NCBI RefSeq assembly: GCF_949987535.1
Contig: NC_080077.1
Location: 36,049,389-36,113,388 of the forward strand
Reading direction: 5' to 3'
DNA length: 64,000 bases
From: Balaenoptera acutorostrata
Taxonomy: Eukaryota > Chordata > Mammalia > Artiodactyla > Balaenopteridae
Shown here: positions 12,201 to 23,935 of the stretch, piece after piece
Position numbering within the stretch: the first letter of the stretch is position 1
Layout: each line of letters starts with the position of its first letter
Made by a program: the position numbers and the translations under genes
Notes under the pieces: model-generated
What the model was told of the DNA's origin: nothing
Seen by the model: the letters and a program-made list of their open reading frames with translations, nothing else
Databases searched by the model: none

Positions 12201-13224
12201 ATGTAGGTTTCCTGCTAGAAAGAACAAAAATTATTAGATGTAATTTGATTATCCTAGCATAAGTATCATTCCCTTGAGGGATTTCATAAATACCTCCATT
12301 GTTATTGATGTATGATACTTAATGGTTCAATGACCTTGAGAAAACTTCTATGTTGAATAAGCCTACCTGAGATTGAGAATGCAAAACGGGTGAAAGAATC
12401 TCTTAAATGTATTCAGATGTTAAGATTTTAGTAGAATTAAGCAAGTCCCGGATTTTCCTTTTTGCGGTATGGAACTCATACATATATATCTTGCCATAAA
12501 ACAACACATAGCATTTACACATTTTACAAATGAATGTATGTTCGTTATACATGCGAAAAAGCTGAATATCATTTGAATTTGGTTAGTGAACTTTAAGTTG
12601 TAGAAATAAAGGCTTCATGATCGATTTACTTGATAGCATTTATTAAATGCTAGCCCATTAGAAAAAACCACTACCTGCCTCACACTAAAGCTATTACTGT
12701 GAATTTGGAATTTTAATGCTTTAAATCACAGAGCCAGTATTTAATGACTTGACTTTAGAGGTCTCTGGTCCTGGTGTCAGCAGGTGATGAGTTAGAGATA
12801 TAAATCAGGAGTTTACTCAGCCAGAAACATTTTAGCTCTCTCCATTAAGAATGACTGAATTGTTTTGGCTTTTCTTTTTAAAGAAAACTTGTAGATTTTG
12901 TGGAGGAGGGGGAGTATTGTATCAAGAACTTTCCATGTTTTAAAATGTGTATGGAAAAAGAATTCCCTGGATCAAGTCTTTCCCTCCAACATACTCTAGA
13001 GGGAGTCAAATCTAAGAAAGTTATGTTTCATGCATTTCAACTGCTATTGGTTCTTTTTAGAAATTCCTTTTCTTGCTGACATCGTTGTTTGACCCTCTTT
13101 GTTAATAAGGGTCCCGTCCAGGAGTTGGTGAGAACCTGGAGCTAATGAGGCCAAGGTAGGGAATGACTCCTTGTGTGAGCCAATTAGCATCTTACAGAGA
13201 AAATACCCTGTCCCTTCCTTACAG
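12201..13224. other. Unassigned stretch
   Basis: No recognised repeat or coding region. The right end supplies the pyrimidine tract upstream of a possible splice acceptor at 13224. Confidence 0.35.
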
Positions 13225-13275
13225 ATTGCATGGGTCAGCCTGTGAACCAGTGCATATTTTGGCATGAATGGGGAG
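13225..13275 (+). other. Candidate 51-bp exon (weak)
   Basis: A pyrimidine tract ending 'ccctgtcccttccttacag' precedes 13225 and 'gag|gtaagg' follows 13275, good matches to acceptor and donor. One frame is open through the segment, encoding about 16 residues beginning CMGQPVNQ. No neighbouring exon or known protein is recognised, so this could be a chance pair of splice motifs, a lncRNA exon or a cryptic exon. Confidence 0.15.
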
Positions 13276-13319
13276 GTAAGGTGTGGAGTGAGAGAGTATT
13301 TATGGACCAGGGAAAATCT

Positions 13320-13445
13320 TTCCTTCCAGACCAGAATATAAGCTCCACTATGAGTCTCAACGCTGCCATTAATTAGCTGTATGAACTTGGAAATTCCACT
13401 TATCTTCTTTGAAAGTCAGTTTTTCAATTCTGCTAAAATAGAGGG
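13320..13445 (+). repeat. MIR relic, sense
   Basis: 'aattagctgtatgaacttgg' followed by a degenerate 'cagtttttcaattctgctaa' region matches the sense MIR core and 3' flank. Confidence 0.6.
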
Positions 13446-13674
13446 TTGAGTTAGAAAGGCCCAGATCTAAATTTTATGATATTATTTCAACAGAATATAG
13501 TTTACCGTTTGTATAAAAGCATGCCTTGAAAATCTGAGTATGAGCCAGGAACTTCTAGAAGAATTGTGGAAGTCTAGCGTTTTGTTCTTAAAATACTTGT
13601 ACCATCATTAAACATACACAACTGGACTACATGTTCTTCCCTTAAACACTTCTTGGGCTTTTTCACATTTGCTC

Positions 13675-14045
13675 CTTTTATTGCACTATTTCTTTCATTT
13701 GGAATTCCTCCAGTGCTCTCTACAACTATAGAAATCCTACATGTTCTTCAAGGCCCTACTCAGCTGGTGTGTGGTCCATGAAAAACGTCTTGTACCTTCC
13801 AACATTATGGGAATGATTTCTGCTTCCTCTGAACTTTCCTGGCATTTTGCTTTCATTTTTCTTTCGGCATTATCATCTTCTACCTTGCCTTATAGTTGTT
13901 TTTTGGACATGTCTTACCTCAACACACATTAAAGCTCCCTAAGTGTAGGGATCAAGTGATCTGGTTATATTCTTCATTTTAAGCAACATGGCTTGCTCAT
14001 GGGACATGCTCAACAAACATTGATTTAAACATGAATAAAAGAATG
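13675..14045 (+). repeat. L2 3' end, sense
   Basis: Ordered motifs are 'tgttcttcaaggccctactc', 'taaagctccctaagtgtagg' and 'acatgctcaacaaacattga'. They correspond to the terminal part of L2, including the 'ctccttgagggcaggga' and 'gctcaataaatgtttg' positions of the family. The 63-codon frame in this segment is a relic, not a gene. Confidence 0.7.
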
Positions 14046-15546
14046 CTATTCAATAAAAAACACCTAGTTTTAAAAACTTATTTAAAAAGACATGTTTTAG
14101 TATCACTAATTGCAATTCTTCAGGCTTCATGCTTGAATGCTGAGACAGCTCTTGTATCTGTGAGGAAATAGTTTTAGGAAATTTTCTCTTTAGGGATTGA
14201 GGGAGGAGAAATTATTTTGTATTTCTTTGTCCTTTGTACTTTACATATTTATTTCTAAGAAATCACACAGCTTTGATTTTATTCTCTGGCAACTATAAAT
14301 TGGTATCTACTCAAAGCAGATTTGGAGTGAATGTTTTTTAAGCTCTGCATAACGTTTCCACGTAGTTAATTTCCTGTAGATGTACCCCTTGGAGATGAGG
14401 AGTAGCCAGCATTTTTCTCATCAGGTACCAGTTTATTTCCATATCACAACAGGATCACATCTCTAAATAGAGCTGAACGTGGAATTAGAAATTCTCACAT
14501 TTAGTACAAAATGTGTACTAGAATTTTGCTTCACAGTTTCTTAATTATTGTAACTTTGATTTCTGTTATTATGCCTCCTTCTTACCTTCCTACTTTGATT
14601 TCTACATTTTGTTTCTTCCTTACAGCCCACAGCTACAACAAGACATTCATATGCTAGGTGTTCAATACGTATTTTATTTGCTTTGATTCTTACTTGTCCT
14701 TTTCCTCTACTAGGAAATGGAATTTTATCCAGGGAAAAGAGTGACACATGTGGAATTTGTCTTTTTTTTTTTTTGTAACTTACAATTACCTGCTCTCTCA
14801 GTGGCCTTTTTCATCACAAACCTTTCATCCTGTATTTTAGCTTTTCTGTATTTCTTTCTTCAAGTGGCTGCCATTTCTTTCCTCTTGGGTGTCAGCTTAC
14901 GCTGTGGGATCCCTTCCCTTGGTAATTGCAAAGGCATAAATCCCTGATGATAAAATGTTAAGTGGTGGGGTTGAGATTTCTGGACATGAGGGCCTTGTGC
15001 ATCATCATGTCCTTCATATTATCATGCCATGAACATATATGACTTTACCAATGGGCATGGGCAGAGTGTTCTTCCTTCCACCCTGATATTGAATCTCTTT
15101 CACATAGGGGTGGCCTCCTCACCTCTCAGCTCAGCTCGGGGCAGAAGTCAGAGTTCTTATCCAAGTTGCTTAATTCCAATCCCTCCCCCCCAATTCTTTT
15201 TGCCTCCTCTGGACTGATGTGATGACTAGGGTAAGAAAACTTTATCTCCATTTAAAAATATATCTGAAAATTGTTATATTAATGGTACTATAGTATACTA
15301 GAGTCAGTAGTATCAAAAAGATTGATGTTAAAGGCCGGATTGAAACACAGTATTAAAGAGGGATAAATGCCATTTGCAAGGATGAGCTCTGGTAGGAGTT
15401 CATGGCACTCTGTATTTCAGTTTTGTCCTTTGGATTTATGTTTTGTTCAGCTGCTTTTTTTTGGAGTTCTATAAGGCTGAGCAGTGTGGAGTGTGCAATG
15501 TCTCACATAGACTGCAGAGGCTTTGTGATAACTTATCTTCCAGGTT
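14046..15546. other. Unassigned stretch
   Basis: No recognised repeat or gene. It includes a T12-13 tract at about 14760-14775 and CT-rich patches. Short frames show no motif. Confidence 0.35.
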
Positions 15547-15560
15547 AATTTCCAAGTCTT

Positions 15561-15740
15561 TTTTTTTTTTTAACATCTTTATTGGAGTATAGTTGCTTTA
15601 CAATGTTGTGTTAGTTGCTGCTGTGTAACAAAGTGAATCAGCTGTATGTATACATTTATCTCCATATCTCCTCCTTCTTTGCATCTCCCTCCCACCCTCC
15701 CTATCCCACCCCTCTAAGCACCGAGCTGATCTCCCTGTGC
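15561..15740 (-). mobile_element. 5'-truncated L1 3' end, antisense
   Basis: A T tract at about 15561-15571 is followed by 'aacatctttattggagtata', 'aacaaagtgaatcagctgta' and 'cccacccctctaagcaccga', the antisense 3' UTR of cetartiodactyl L1. The flanks carry an imperfect 14-bp target duplication at 15547-15560 and 15741-15754. Only about 180 bp were inserted. Confidence 0.92.
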
Positions 15741-15754
15741 AATTTCTAGGTCTT

Positions 15755-18456
15755 CATTGTAGAATGAAGATGTTTTCATTTATGAAATCAAACTATTGAT
15801 ATGGTAGAAAACAAAAAATATTTTTATCCCTTACCTCAAAACTCTGAACAGAATTTCATAATAGAGATAATTAGTATCATCTATGATTTTAGAGTCTCAG
15901 TTTCTGTATCTTCTTTGATGATTCCTTTCACAGTTTGAGGTGTACCTTTAAATGATAGAGGAATATTTTGAATATTAAAGCCATTGTGACTCTACTAAGG
16001 AGCAGCTGGCTCTCTGCCCTCATGACGTGGTTGGTATCATTCTTTTCTCTTGGCTTCAGAGCTGACTTGGATTTCAGGCTGGCACATTATGCCATTGATA
16101 ATAATATAAGTGGTAAAGTATAACATATTTATGGCCAATATTGATAAAGTGAACATAAATTTTATGATGTTGTTATAGAATTGACCTACTTTCAGTATTT
16201 CAGGATTTTAGATTGTGTCATCATCTTCCTTCCTTCTTCATTTCTTTTTCTTTTAATGTCTGAAAAGTATGGATTAACTGACAAATTGATGTGCTTATGT
16301 GTACTGAACTCAAATCTTTTTTGAAGCTCTTAAAATGAATGGCTGATAAAGCTAGTGCTTGAATATCTTGGAATAAAGACACTAATACCATAAAAATGTT
16401 CAGAATCTAGAACTGAACACATCATAGCGAATGTGTTTATCTATAAAGACATATAAAGCCAGTGCCAAGACCATTCCTTGGGAAAAAATTAGTGCCAGAA
16501 GAGTAGTCTTCATAGTAACCTATACACTACTTATAGTCATGAGTCTCTGTTGCCTTTATGCTGGATGTATGGTTTTAATTCTTCATATTTTGTATGTTTT
16601 GGGGTGCAGTTTATATCAAGGATAGAAATAATGGAACAGAAAAAAATATCTTTTCTTTTAACTGTAATATTTCCTGAGGATAAATGGTAAAGACTTTGAT
16701 GGCATATGTAAATTTCTGTAGTGCAATAATTATCTCAGACATTTAGATATGACTTTGGAAAACCCAGTAAAGACCTTTGAACTAGAGAGGGAAAAAAAGA
16801 TTAAGTTTTATTTACAATAATGCAGAAAAATATATAAAACGTCTGTAGGGGAAAAAGCTATGTTGGGACAGAGGCACAGAAATAAAGAACTTATCTTAAT
16901 CATAATGAACTCTCTCAAAAGTCTTATCTGAATTATTACTGGTAGATTTCTCTTGTTGCCTTTATACTTCTGTTCAATTTTGTGCCAAGATTTTAAAAAA
17001 TGCAAAACACATAGAGGAGTAAAGCTCTCAAAGAATCTTCTCCATAAGCATAAGGATTCACACTCTTCCTTCACTTTTTCTCTCCTCACCCCACCAAAAA
17101 AATCTCAATGCCACTGTCGTTTCCATGATTTATAAAATAATTTTTTTCATACTAGAAAACAAGGAAGTAGAATCATATTTCCATAACTATAGATAAGATA
17201 AATTCCATTAAAATAATTAAATGAAGCTTTTATATTCAAACTTCCAAATTACTCAGTTCTGGCCATTAGATTTCATGCACAGACTCTAAGACTATTCATC
17301 TATATTCATCTACTCATTTGGGGGCTCTTCTTCTATTGACAGTTGGAGATGTTTTGCATTAAATGAAGTTAATACCTTAGTTTGTGCTCTGAGAGGTATC
17401 AGAACTGATGAGGAAGGTTTTTCCAATAAATATTTGGATATTGGTTGTTTGTTTGTTTGCTTTAATATTATGTATCCTTGTCTTCTAATGAGGAAGTTGA
17501 CCATTTAGCATAATTTAAATGTATGATTTTTCCTTTTTAGTATTCTGTTTTATATTTTCTGATTTTTGTGCTTCCTGGGAGTCTCCTTTTATTAGTGATG
17601 AACTATATTTTGCTTTTTACTTGTCTAGGAATTTGGAAAGTAAGCATCCCATTTTAAATTTTACTCCTGGTTAACTAGTAAAATTAAAACACTTTCAAAT
17701 ATGCTTTAGTTTCTTAGTTTCCCTTATATTGAAGGTAAAAATGTATTAATAACTTTTTTGTTTAGTTATTTATTTTTATTTCTGTAATTAGTATATTTAC
17801 ATAATTTAATATATCTATGGTAGAATTAAACATACATGCATCTTCCCACATTCACTTGATGTCATGTACTTCCTGGGGTCTTGGCTACTTGCTCAGTGGA
17901 GATCTTTGGCCATTATACTGTGGAGTCACCTCATCCCCAAATATCCCTTACAGTCTCAGGTTCCCCTGGCAAGATGTCAGATTTTGCTGCACCTAATGAA
18001 AGCAGAACTACAGCAGCATCTAAACCAGGCTCAACTCAACTAAATGCATGACAATTTTATCTCTTCCCGCTGGTTTTGCGTTCAGTTGAGCACTGAGCAT
18101 TGGGCATGAGATTTGCCTTTCCCAAAGGCTCTTCAGATGTCATGACTAATACAACCCAGAGGTACAGAGAGTTAACTTGTGAGGGAAAAGTTGACCAATG
18201 AGGAATAGGAGATGAGAGAGAGCTGATTCTCTAGTTCATTCCTCGTCCCACCCCCAGCTGTTCCGATGTGGGATGGATGTTCCATGTGGCCTGCCAGGAC
18301 ATGTCCTTGGCTATGCTTTCCTGTGAAACTGTGCCAGCTCCATACAGGCCCATGTTGTTTTTGCTTTCCCTGCTTCCTTGCTTCATTTTCTGGTTTCTCT
18401 CATTCACTCTTGCAGTCATTGATTGCACTCTTTCCCAAGTGAAGCATTAAGATTTT
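15755..18456. other. Unassigned AT-rich stretch, 2.7 kb
   Basis: I see no repeat I can name and no coding region with a recognisable motif. The composition is AT-rich with scattered homopolymer runs. Some may be very old L1 relic sequence, but I cannot show it. Confidence 0.35.
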
Positions 18457-18754
18457 TTTTTAAATTAATTAATTAATTAATTTTATTTTTGGCTGCGTTG
18501 GGTCTTTGTTGCTGTGCGTGGGCTTTCTCTAGTTGTGGTGAGCAGGGGTTACTCTTTGTTGCGGTGCACGGGCTTCTCATTGTGGTGGCTTCTCCTGCTG
18601 CAGAGCACGGGCTCTAGGCGCGCAGGCTTCAGTAGTTGTGGCACACGGGCTTAGTTGCTCCGCTGCGTGTGAGATCTTCCCGGACCAGGGCTCGAACCCA
18701 TGTTCCCTGCATTGGCAGGTGGATTCATAACCACTGTGTTACCAGGGAAGTCCC
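18457..18754 (-). mobile_element. CHR-type SINE (antisense)
   Basis: An AATTAATTAA tail precedes the antisense body from 'ttggctgcgttgggtctttg' to 'accagggaagtcc'. A short, weak duplication (aagattt) flanks it near 18449 and 18757. It is more diverged than the copies at 7533 and 57303. Confidence 0.88.
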
Positions 18755-18807
18755 AAAGATTTAATCTTTAACGTAGCCTCTGTTTTATAGGAAACCTTGG
18801 TTTTGAC

Positions 18808-18810
<3 letters not shown>

Positions 18811-18868
<58 letters not shown>
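18811..18868. repeat. (TA)n microsatellite
   Basis: About 58 bp of TA/TG dinucleotides, TGTGTG at the left and then a pure TA run. Likely hypervariable. Confidence 0.95.
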
Positions 18869-18869
<1 letters not shown>

Positions 18870-19219
18870 CTTTATTTATTTTAAAATAAATCCCATATAG
18901 AACTATAAAAATGTAGGAATTTTAAAAAATTCACATTTTTTTTCCTTTTTCCAGATTTTTAATAGACATTTTCATACATTTAGGACAGATGATCATATAT
19001 ATATATACATTATATATATATATATATATATATAAATATATACACACATTTTTTGCTCTGTGGAGTCTTGTAATAAATGAAATAATCTTGTATACATTTT
19101 TCTGAGATTTGATCTCTTCATAAACTATGATTTTTGGACATTGTTGTATGCCAGTACACAGTGTTCTATCTCATTCTTTTAAACACAGTACTCCAGAGTA
19201 GGGATGTTCCATAAAGATC
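18869..19219 (-). mobile_element. Old L1 3' UTR relic, antisense (left part)
   Basis: Motifs such as 'gagatttgatctcttcataa' and 'ttgttgtatgccagtacaca' and 'catt...ctatctcattcttttaaa' resemble the antisense 3' UTR of an old L1M-type element. The same relic continues after the younger L1 at 19917. Confidence 0.5.
18993..19045. repeat. (TA)n microsatellite
   Basis: A second TA-rich tract of about 50 bp, 125 bp from the first, with one ACAT and one AAATA interruption. Confidence 0.92.
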
Positions 19220-19231
19220 TAACCCATTCCC

Positions 19232-19904
19232 ATTTTTTTAAAAAATTTTTTATTGGCGTATAATTGCTTTACAATGGTGTGTTAGTTTCTGCTTTATAAC
19301 AAAGTGAATCAGCTATACATATACATATATCCCCATTTCTCCTCCCTCTTGCGTCTCCCTCCCACCCTTCCTATCCCACCCCTCTAAGTGGACATAAAGC
19401 ACCGATTTGATCTCCCTGTGCTACGTGGCTGCTTCCCACTAGCTATCTATTTTACATTTGGTAGTGTATATATGTCCATGCCACTCTCTCACTTCGTGCC
19501 AGCCTACCCTTCCCCCTCCCTGTGTCCTCAGGTCCATTCTCTACATCTTCGTCTTTATTCCTGTCTTGCCCCTAGGTTTTTCAGAACCTTTTTTTTTTTT
19601 TAAGATTTCATATATATGTGTTAGCATATGGTATTTGATTTTCTCTTTCTGACTTCACTCTGTATGACAGTCTCTAAGTCCATCCACCTCACTACAAATA
19701 ACTCAATTTCATTTCTTTTTATGGCTGAGTAATATTCCGTTGTATATATGTGCCACATCTTCTTTATCCATTCATCTGTTGATAGGCACTTGGGTTGCTT
19801 CCATGTCCTGGCTCTTGTAAATAGAGCTGCAATGAACACTGTGATACATGACCCTTTTTGAATTACGGTTTTCTCAGGGTATATGCCCAGTAGTGGGATT
19901 GCTG
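19232..19904 (-). mobile_element. 5'-truncated L1, antisense, 0.67 kb
   Basis: It starts with an impure T tract and antisense 3' UTR ('ttattggcgtataattgctt', 'aacaaagtgaatcagctata') and extends into the end of ORF2. A perfect 12-bp target duplication (taacccattccc) lies at 19220-19231 and 19905-19916, which fixes the boundaries. It landed inside an older L1 3' UTR of the same orientation, which resumes at 19917. Confidence 0.95.
19621..19839 (-). pseudogene. L1 ORF2p C-terminal fragment
   Basis: This frame encodes about 72 residues of the extreme C-terminus of the L1 ORF2 protein, beyond the cysteine-rich region. Visible family motifs are STDEWIKKMWHIYTTEYYSA and WMDLETVIQSEVRKRK. Endonuclease and reverse transcriptase are absent because the element is 5'-truncated. 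It has no promoter and is not expected to be expressed as a functional protein. Confidence 0.85.
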
Positions 19905-19916
19905 TAACCCATTCCC

Positions 19917-20121
19917 TTTTAACTTACATTTACATGCTTCCAGTTTTTTGCTATTACAAATAATGCTGCAATAAATATTTTGCAGGTGCTTCTATGTGCT
20001 ATGTGCTCATGTTCAAATATTTCTCTGCAATACAGAAGTACTAAGTGAGATTGCTGGAGATGAATGTTATGCACATTGTAAATTTTACTGGTTACTCCCA
20101 AATCCTACATCTCCCATCATC
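19917..20121 (-). mobile_element. Old L1 3' UTR relic, antisense (right part)
   Basis: It continues the relic at 18869-19219 after removal of the younger L1. The diagnostic phrase is 'ttgctattacaaataatgct' with 'gcaataaatattttgcaggt' following, typical of old L1 3' regions in antisense. Confidence 0.6.
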
Positions 20122-20134
20122 CGCACACATTTTT

Positions 20135-20435
20135 TAAAAATTAATTAATTTATTTATTTATTTATTTTTGGCTGTGTTGGGTCTTCGTTTCTGTGTGAGG
20201 GTTTTCCCCAGTTGCGGCGAGTGGGGGCCACTCCTCATCGCAGTGCGCGGGCCTCTCACTATCGCGGCCTCTCTTGTTGCGGAGCACAAGCTCCAGACGC
20301 GCAGGCTCAGTAGTTGTGGCGCACGGGCTTAGTTGCTCCGCGGCATGTGGGATCCTCCCAGACCAGGGCTCGAACCCATGTCCCCTGCATTGGCAGGCAG
20401 ATTCTCAACCACTGTGCCACCAGGGAAGCCCCTTT
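20135..20435 (-). mobile_element. CHR-type SINE (antisense), full length
   Basis: An A/T tail of TTAATTAATT and TTTATTTATT units leads into the body from 'ttggctgtgttgggtcttcg' to 'ccaccagggaagcccc'. A perfect 13-bp target duplication (cgcacacattttt) is at 20122-20134 and 20436-20448. Open frames across it (20274-20499) are SINE by-products. Confidence 0.94.
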
Positions 20436-20924
20436 CGCACACATTTTTACTGTGATCAGTTTCAACAATTTTGAAGCTCAACAGCACTGGATAGTATAAA
20501 TCTTTATTTTATGCCAAGCCCATGTGTGAAAAAAAATTTCATTGTTGTGTTAATTTATTTTTCCTTAATTGAAGAAGACAATTAGCTTTCCATGTTTCCC
20601 AGCCACTAAAATTTCTTCTTCTAAAAGTGCTTGTTTTTATTCTTTCCTCATGATAGCTTTTGGACCCGCATGTGTTATGAACTATGGGAATATTTTACTC
20701 TTTAACCCTTCCTGCTACTGAGGTACTGATGTTTTAAAAAATATTGACTTTTATGTAAGATTATTATTAGCAAATAATTATTTTTTCATGTGGTTTCTCA
20801 TTATGTTTTATTATCAAGTGAGTATTTCAATTTGATTCTATGCTTAATAGAGTTCAGCACTTACCATCTTTTTAAATAATATGATTACCTATGAAGTTTT
20901 GATTCATCTCTTAGTTTCCAGAAA

Positions 20925-21240
20925 CCTTTTTTAATTTTACCTTTTATTATTCTTTTATGACACAAGCAATTGCATAATACAAATAGGAAATTCACATTAA
21001 AAAAACCCTTTCATACATGTTACATTTTGCTATATAACTTTTAAAATATTTTCCATGAATATGTTTGTAATGATATACATTTTTTCAAAAAAAGACACAT
21101 GATACCTGTTGTTTTATAATCTACTTTTCCCACTTAACTGTATGATGCAAACATTTCTTAAGCATGTTTATATATTTTTTAAATAAGTGTTATAAGGAAG
21201 GTATGTTTCTGAACCTTTGCCTATCTTCAGTTGCCTTCAC
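20925..21240 (-). mobile_element. Probable old L1 3' UTR relic, antisense
   Basis: 'gttttataatctacttttcc' with 'cttaactgtatgatgcaaac' and nearby AT-rich phrases resemble antisense old L1M 3' UTR. Divergence is high and boundaries are rough. Confidence 0.4.
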
Positions 21241-21499
21241 AGATGAATACTAACTTGGCTGAATATTAAATTATTGTGACAAAAAGTTTTCCCTCAACTC
21301 TTTTTGCCAGTTATTATTACAGAAAAGATCTATGATAGCTATTCTTTTTCTTTGTGGTCATCATGTAAATTTCTTGTCTAGGTTATGTTTATCTTTATGG
21401 ATAATAAATCCATAATGTAACTTTTTAAATCCCTTATCAGTTCAATTCTCTTTTTTATGTGACTGTTTTTTTCCCTGGATATTATAGCATAGCAACGAA

Positions 21500-21690
21500 T
21501 AAACAGCAGACTTTGACGTCAAATGTCCTTAGTTGTAAGTCTCTCCTTACTAGTTTTGTGACCATGGGCTAGTCATTTCCTCTCAATTTCTAAATCTGTA
21601 AATATGGGGATGGATTGTTGAGAGAACTGAGTGGATGGAATGCACGTAAAGTGCTTTAAAAGTTGCTCTGTAAGTGTTAACTTTTGTTGG
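21500..21690 (+). repeat. MIR relic, sense
   Basis: 'ctagttttgtgaccatgggc', 'tttcctctcaatttctaaat' and 'gtaaagtgctttaaaagttg' follow the sense MIR order over about 190 bp. A perfect TGACGTCA palindrome at 21514-21521 lies in the 5' part. Confidence 0.7.
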
Positions 21691-21699
21691 ATGTTTAGA

Positions 21700-22725
21700 T
21701 ATTTGTTACCTTACTTACATATCCACCGTTTAGTTTTTTTCTTTTTTCATAGTATTTTGGAAGACTGCTTCAAGGATGTCCACTACATTACTGGTTTTAT
21801 TTCTCACAGTGTTAATATCATAATTTGTGTCTTCCAATGTGAATTTTAATTCTGTTTTTGCATTTTAGCTTAAGAAAGCAATCCTCTCTTACCTTGCCTA
21901 TATCTTTGTTTTTGTGATTCTCACTCTGCTGGTTTTCATCTCACCCTTATGGCTTTCTCCTCTATTTCATAAATGTTCTAATTTCTTGTATCTTTATTTA
22001 AAATACCAAATATACACATTTTAAATTTATTCTTTCAAAGTTCTCTTTCTTTCATTGGGCGTTAAATTTGATGTAACTTCTCTCAGGTTACCATTACTTT
22101 TTACTGTTTTTTCCTGAAGCCCAACTTTCTTTATTTTTGTTTTAGTTTTCTGTTTATTTACTCTTGGTGTTTGCTAACACACTGGGTATGTGCATCCCCC
22201 TTGGGCTTCAGAGTCTGTTTACTTTAGTGATGGTTAAGTCTACTTCTTAGACTTCTGGCCATAATGGCTGGTTGGTACAGAGAGTTCTTGCCTAGTTTTC
22301 ACTATGCAACTGTTTATCTAGTGTCATTATCTAAGATCAAATCTACCTTTACATTCCACTGTCTGCTATATGTCATTTTGAACACATAAGTACATTAAAA
22401 ACTACAATCTTCAATATACTCTGCTTCCACAAATCTTGTCTCTACCTGTGTCTATAATGACTCACTTGTAAGAAGTATCCGTTCTAGAAATAAATGTGCC
22501 GTTAGTACTGTGCTCACACTCTATTTCCTACCCAGTTTCCTAGATTTTCAGGATTAGACCAGATGTAGAAAGGGAGGTCCCAATGGTTGATTGGGCAGTA
22601 GAAGTGGAAAGAAGCCCCCTGCCTGCTTCGAAAATGTGCACCTACCACCAGGGATATATAAGTGTTCCCTCTGGATAGTACACATTGGATCCAGTGAGTT
22701 GCGATGAATTGGATTCCTGTCTAAA
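21700..22725. other. Unassigned T/C-rich stretch
   Basis: Long pyrimidine-rich text with no family I can name and no coding motif. It may contain very old LINE sequence. Confidence 0.3.
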
Positions 22726-22785
22726 GCCCCCACTAGATGACTTGACACATGGTAGGTACTCAACAAATGTATATTCTTTCCTCCT
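22725..22785 (+). repeat. L2/MIR terminal fragment
   Basis: 'acacatggtaggtactcaac' and 'aaatgtat' form the common terminal signature of sense L2 or MIR. Only this short tail is recognisable. Confidence 0.5.
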
Positions 22786-22969
22786 CCTTATGGTGGGCAG
22801 TGCCACTGACTTTCCTTTTAGTGAGGATTCTTCTCAAATGCTTCCTAAATTCTGGTGTTAGTTCACTGTTGGTCTTAAGTTCCAGTGTATGTCATCTTTT
22901 CATTTCTTTTAGATGGTGAAGGGTGGGAAGATTTGTCAGCGACTTCCAGCCTTTTCATACTGAATTACC

Positions 22970-23470
22970 CATGTATGTTTTAGAAATATTGCTCTGGCAT
23001 CACCATGGCAGGTGCATTGATGGGGAGTGGAGTTGAGGAAGCAAGAGTCATTAGTTGGATACTTTCATGATTCTGACCCAAAATGACAAAACTTGAACAT
23101 TAGTAAGAGGATTACAGAGAAGAGAATAGATTCAATAAGTATTTGAGAGGTTCATTAACAATCCTTAGCAATCGATTATATGTGATGTCTGGGGGAGACT
23201 AGTAAATGAGAGGAAAGGGCCTACAATGAGTAACAGATTCTAACTTGCACTAGTGATTCAATACCTTAGTTCAGGGGAGAGTAGGTTACAGGGTGGGAAT
23301 TTAAAAGTTTGTTGTTTGACATGTTAAGCATGTGAAATCTGCTGAATGTCCACTTGGAGATATTCAGAAGGTAGTTGTAACTATGGACCTGCAGTTTAGA
23401 AGATCAGTCAGGACAGGAGATATGGGTTTGAGAGTTACCAGCATATGGAAATAGGATTCGAGTGAAAATA
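22970..23470 (-). repeat. L2 ORF2-region relic, antisense
   Basis: The segment follows the antisense L2 reverse-transcriptase and downstream region: 'gaaatattgctctggc', 'gacatgttaagcatgtgaaa', 'tgtccacttggagatattca' and 'gagagttaccagcatatgga' occur in the expected order. All frames are broken. It is an ancient non-functional fragment. Confidence 0.7.
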
Positions 23471-23881
23471 TGTTGTATATAAGGGGGCAGATGCTAGGGA
23501 AAGGCAAGACTGCGGGCAGGGGGAGCAGTTAGAAAGTTGCATTAGTCCAGGAAAGAAATGATCACTGATTTCTTCAGAACAGCAACAAAGTAGAAGGAAG
23601 GAAAGATCACATTTCAGGAAGCTCACTGTGAATGTGCAGTTAAGAATAAGGTGGGGCGGTAGTTAGGAAGAAGCCATCGGCTGGGGCTGGGGTGAGTGGG
23701 ATGAAACATAAAGGCCAAGGAAAGATGTGAAAATTTGGGTGCCTAACACGAGCAACCAGGAGGGAGAGGCAAAGGCCAGGGTCAAGTGAAACATCGCAGG
23801 CCCAGATGAGGCCAGAAACCAGAAATAGGTAGAGGCCACAGTTTTCACAGTAAGTGGCTTTCTCCTTACTTCCTGGGTGTT

Positions 23882-23935
23882 AAGAAATAAGAAGGTGGAT
23901 TTGTTGCCAAGAAATAAGAAGGGGGATTTGTTGCC
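23882..23935. repeat. 27-bp tandem duplication
   Basis: Two adjacent 27-bp copies, 23882-23908 and 23909-23935, beginning 'aagaaataagaag' and ending 'ggatttgttgcc', differ at one base (T versus G). Confidence 0.95.

Noticed and set aside
8095..19045. TA and TG tracts as possible CRISPR or satellite arrays
   Set aside because: They are simple dinucleotide repeats with no spacer-repeat alternation, in mammalian DNA.
21514..21521. CRE palindrome TGACGTCA
   Set aside because: It lies in a MIR relic and has no supporting context, so I did not list it as a regulatory site.
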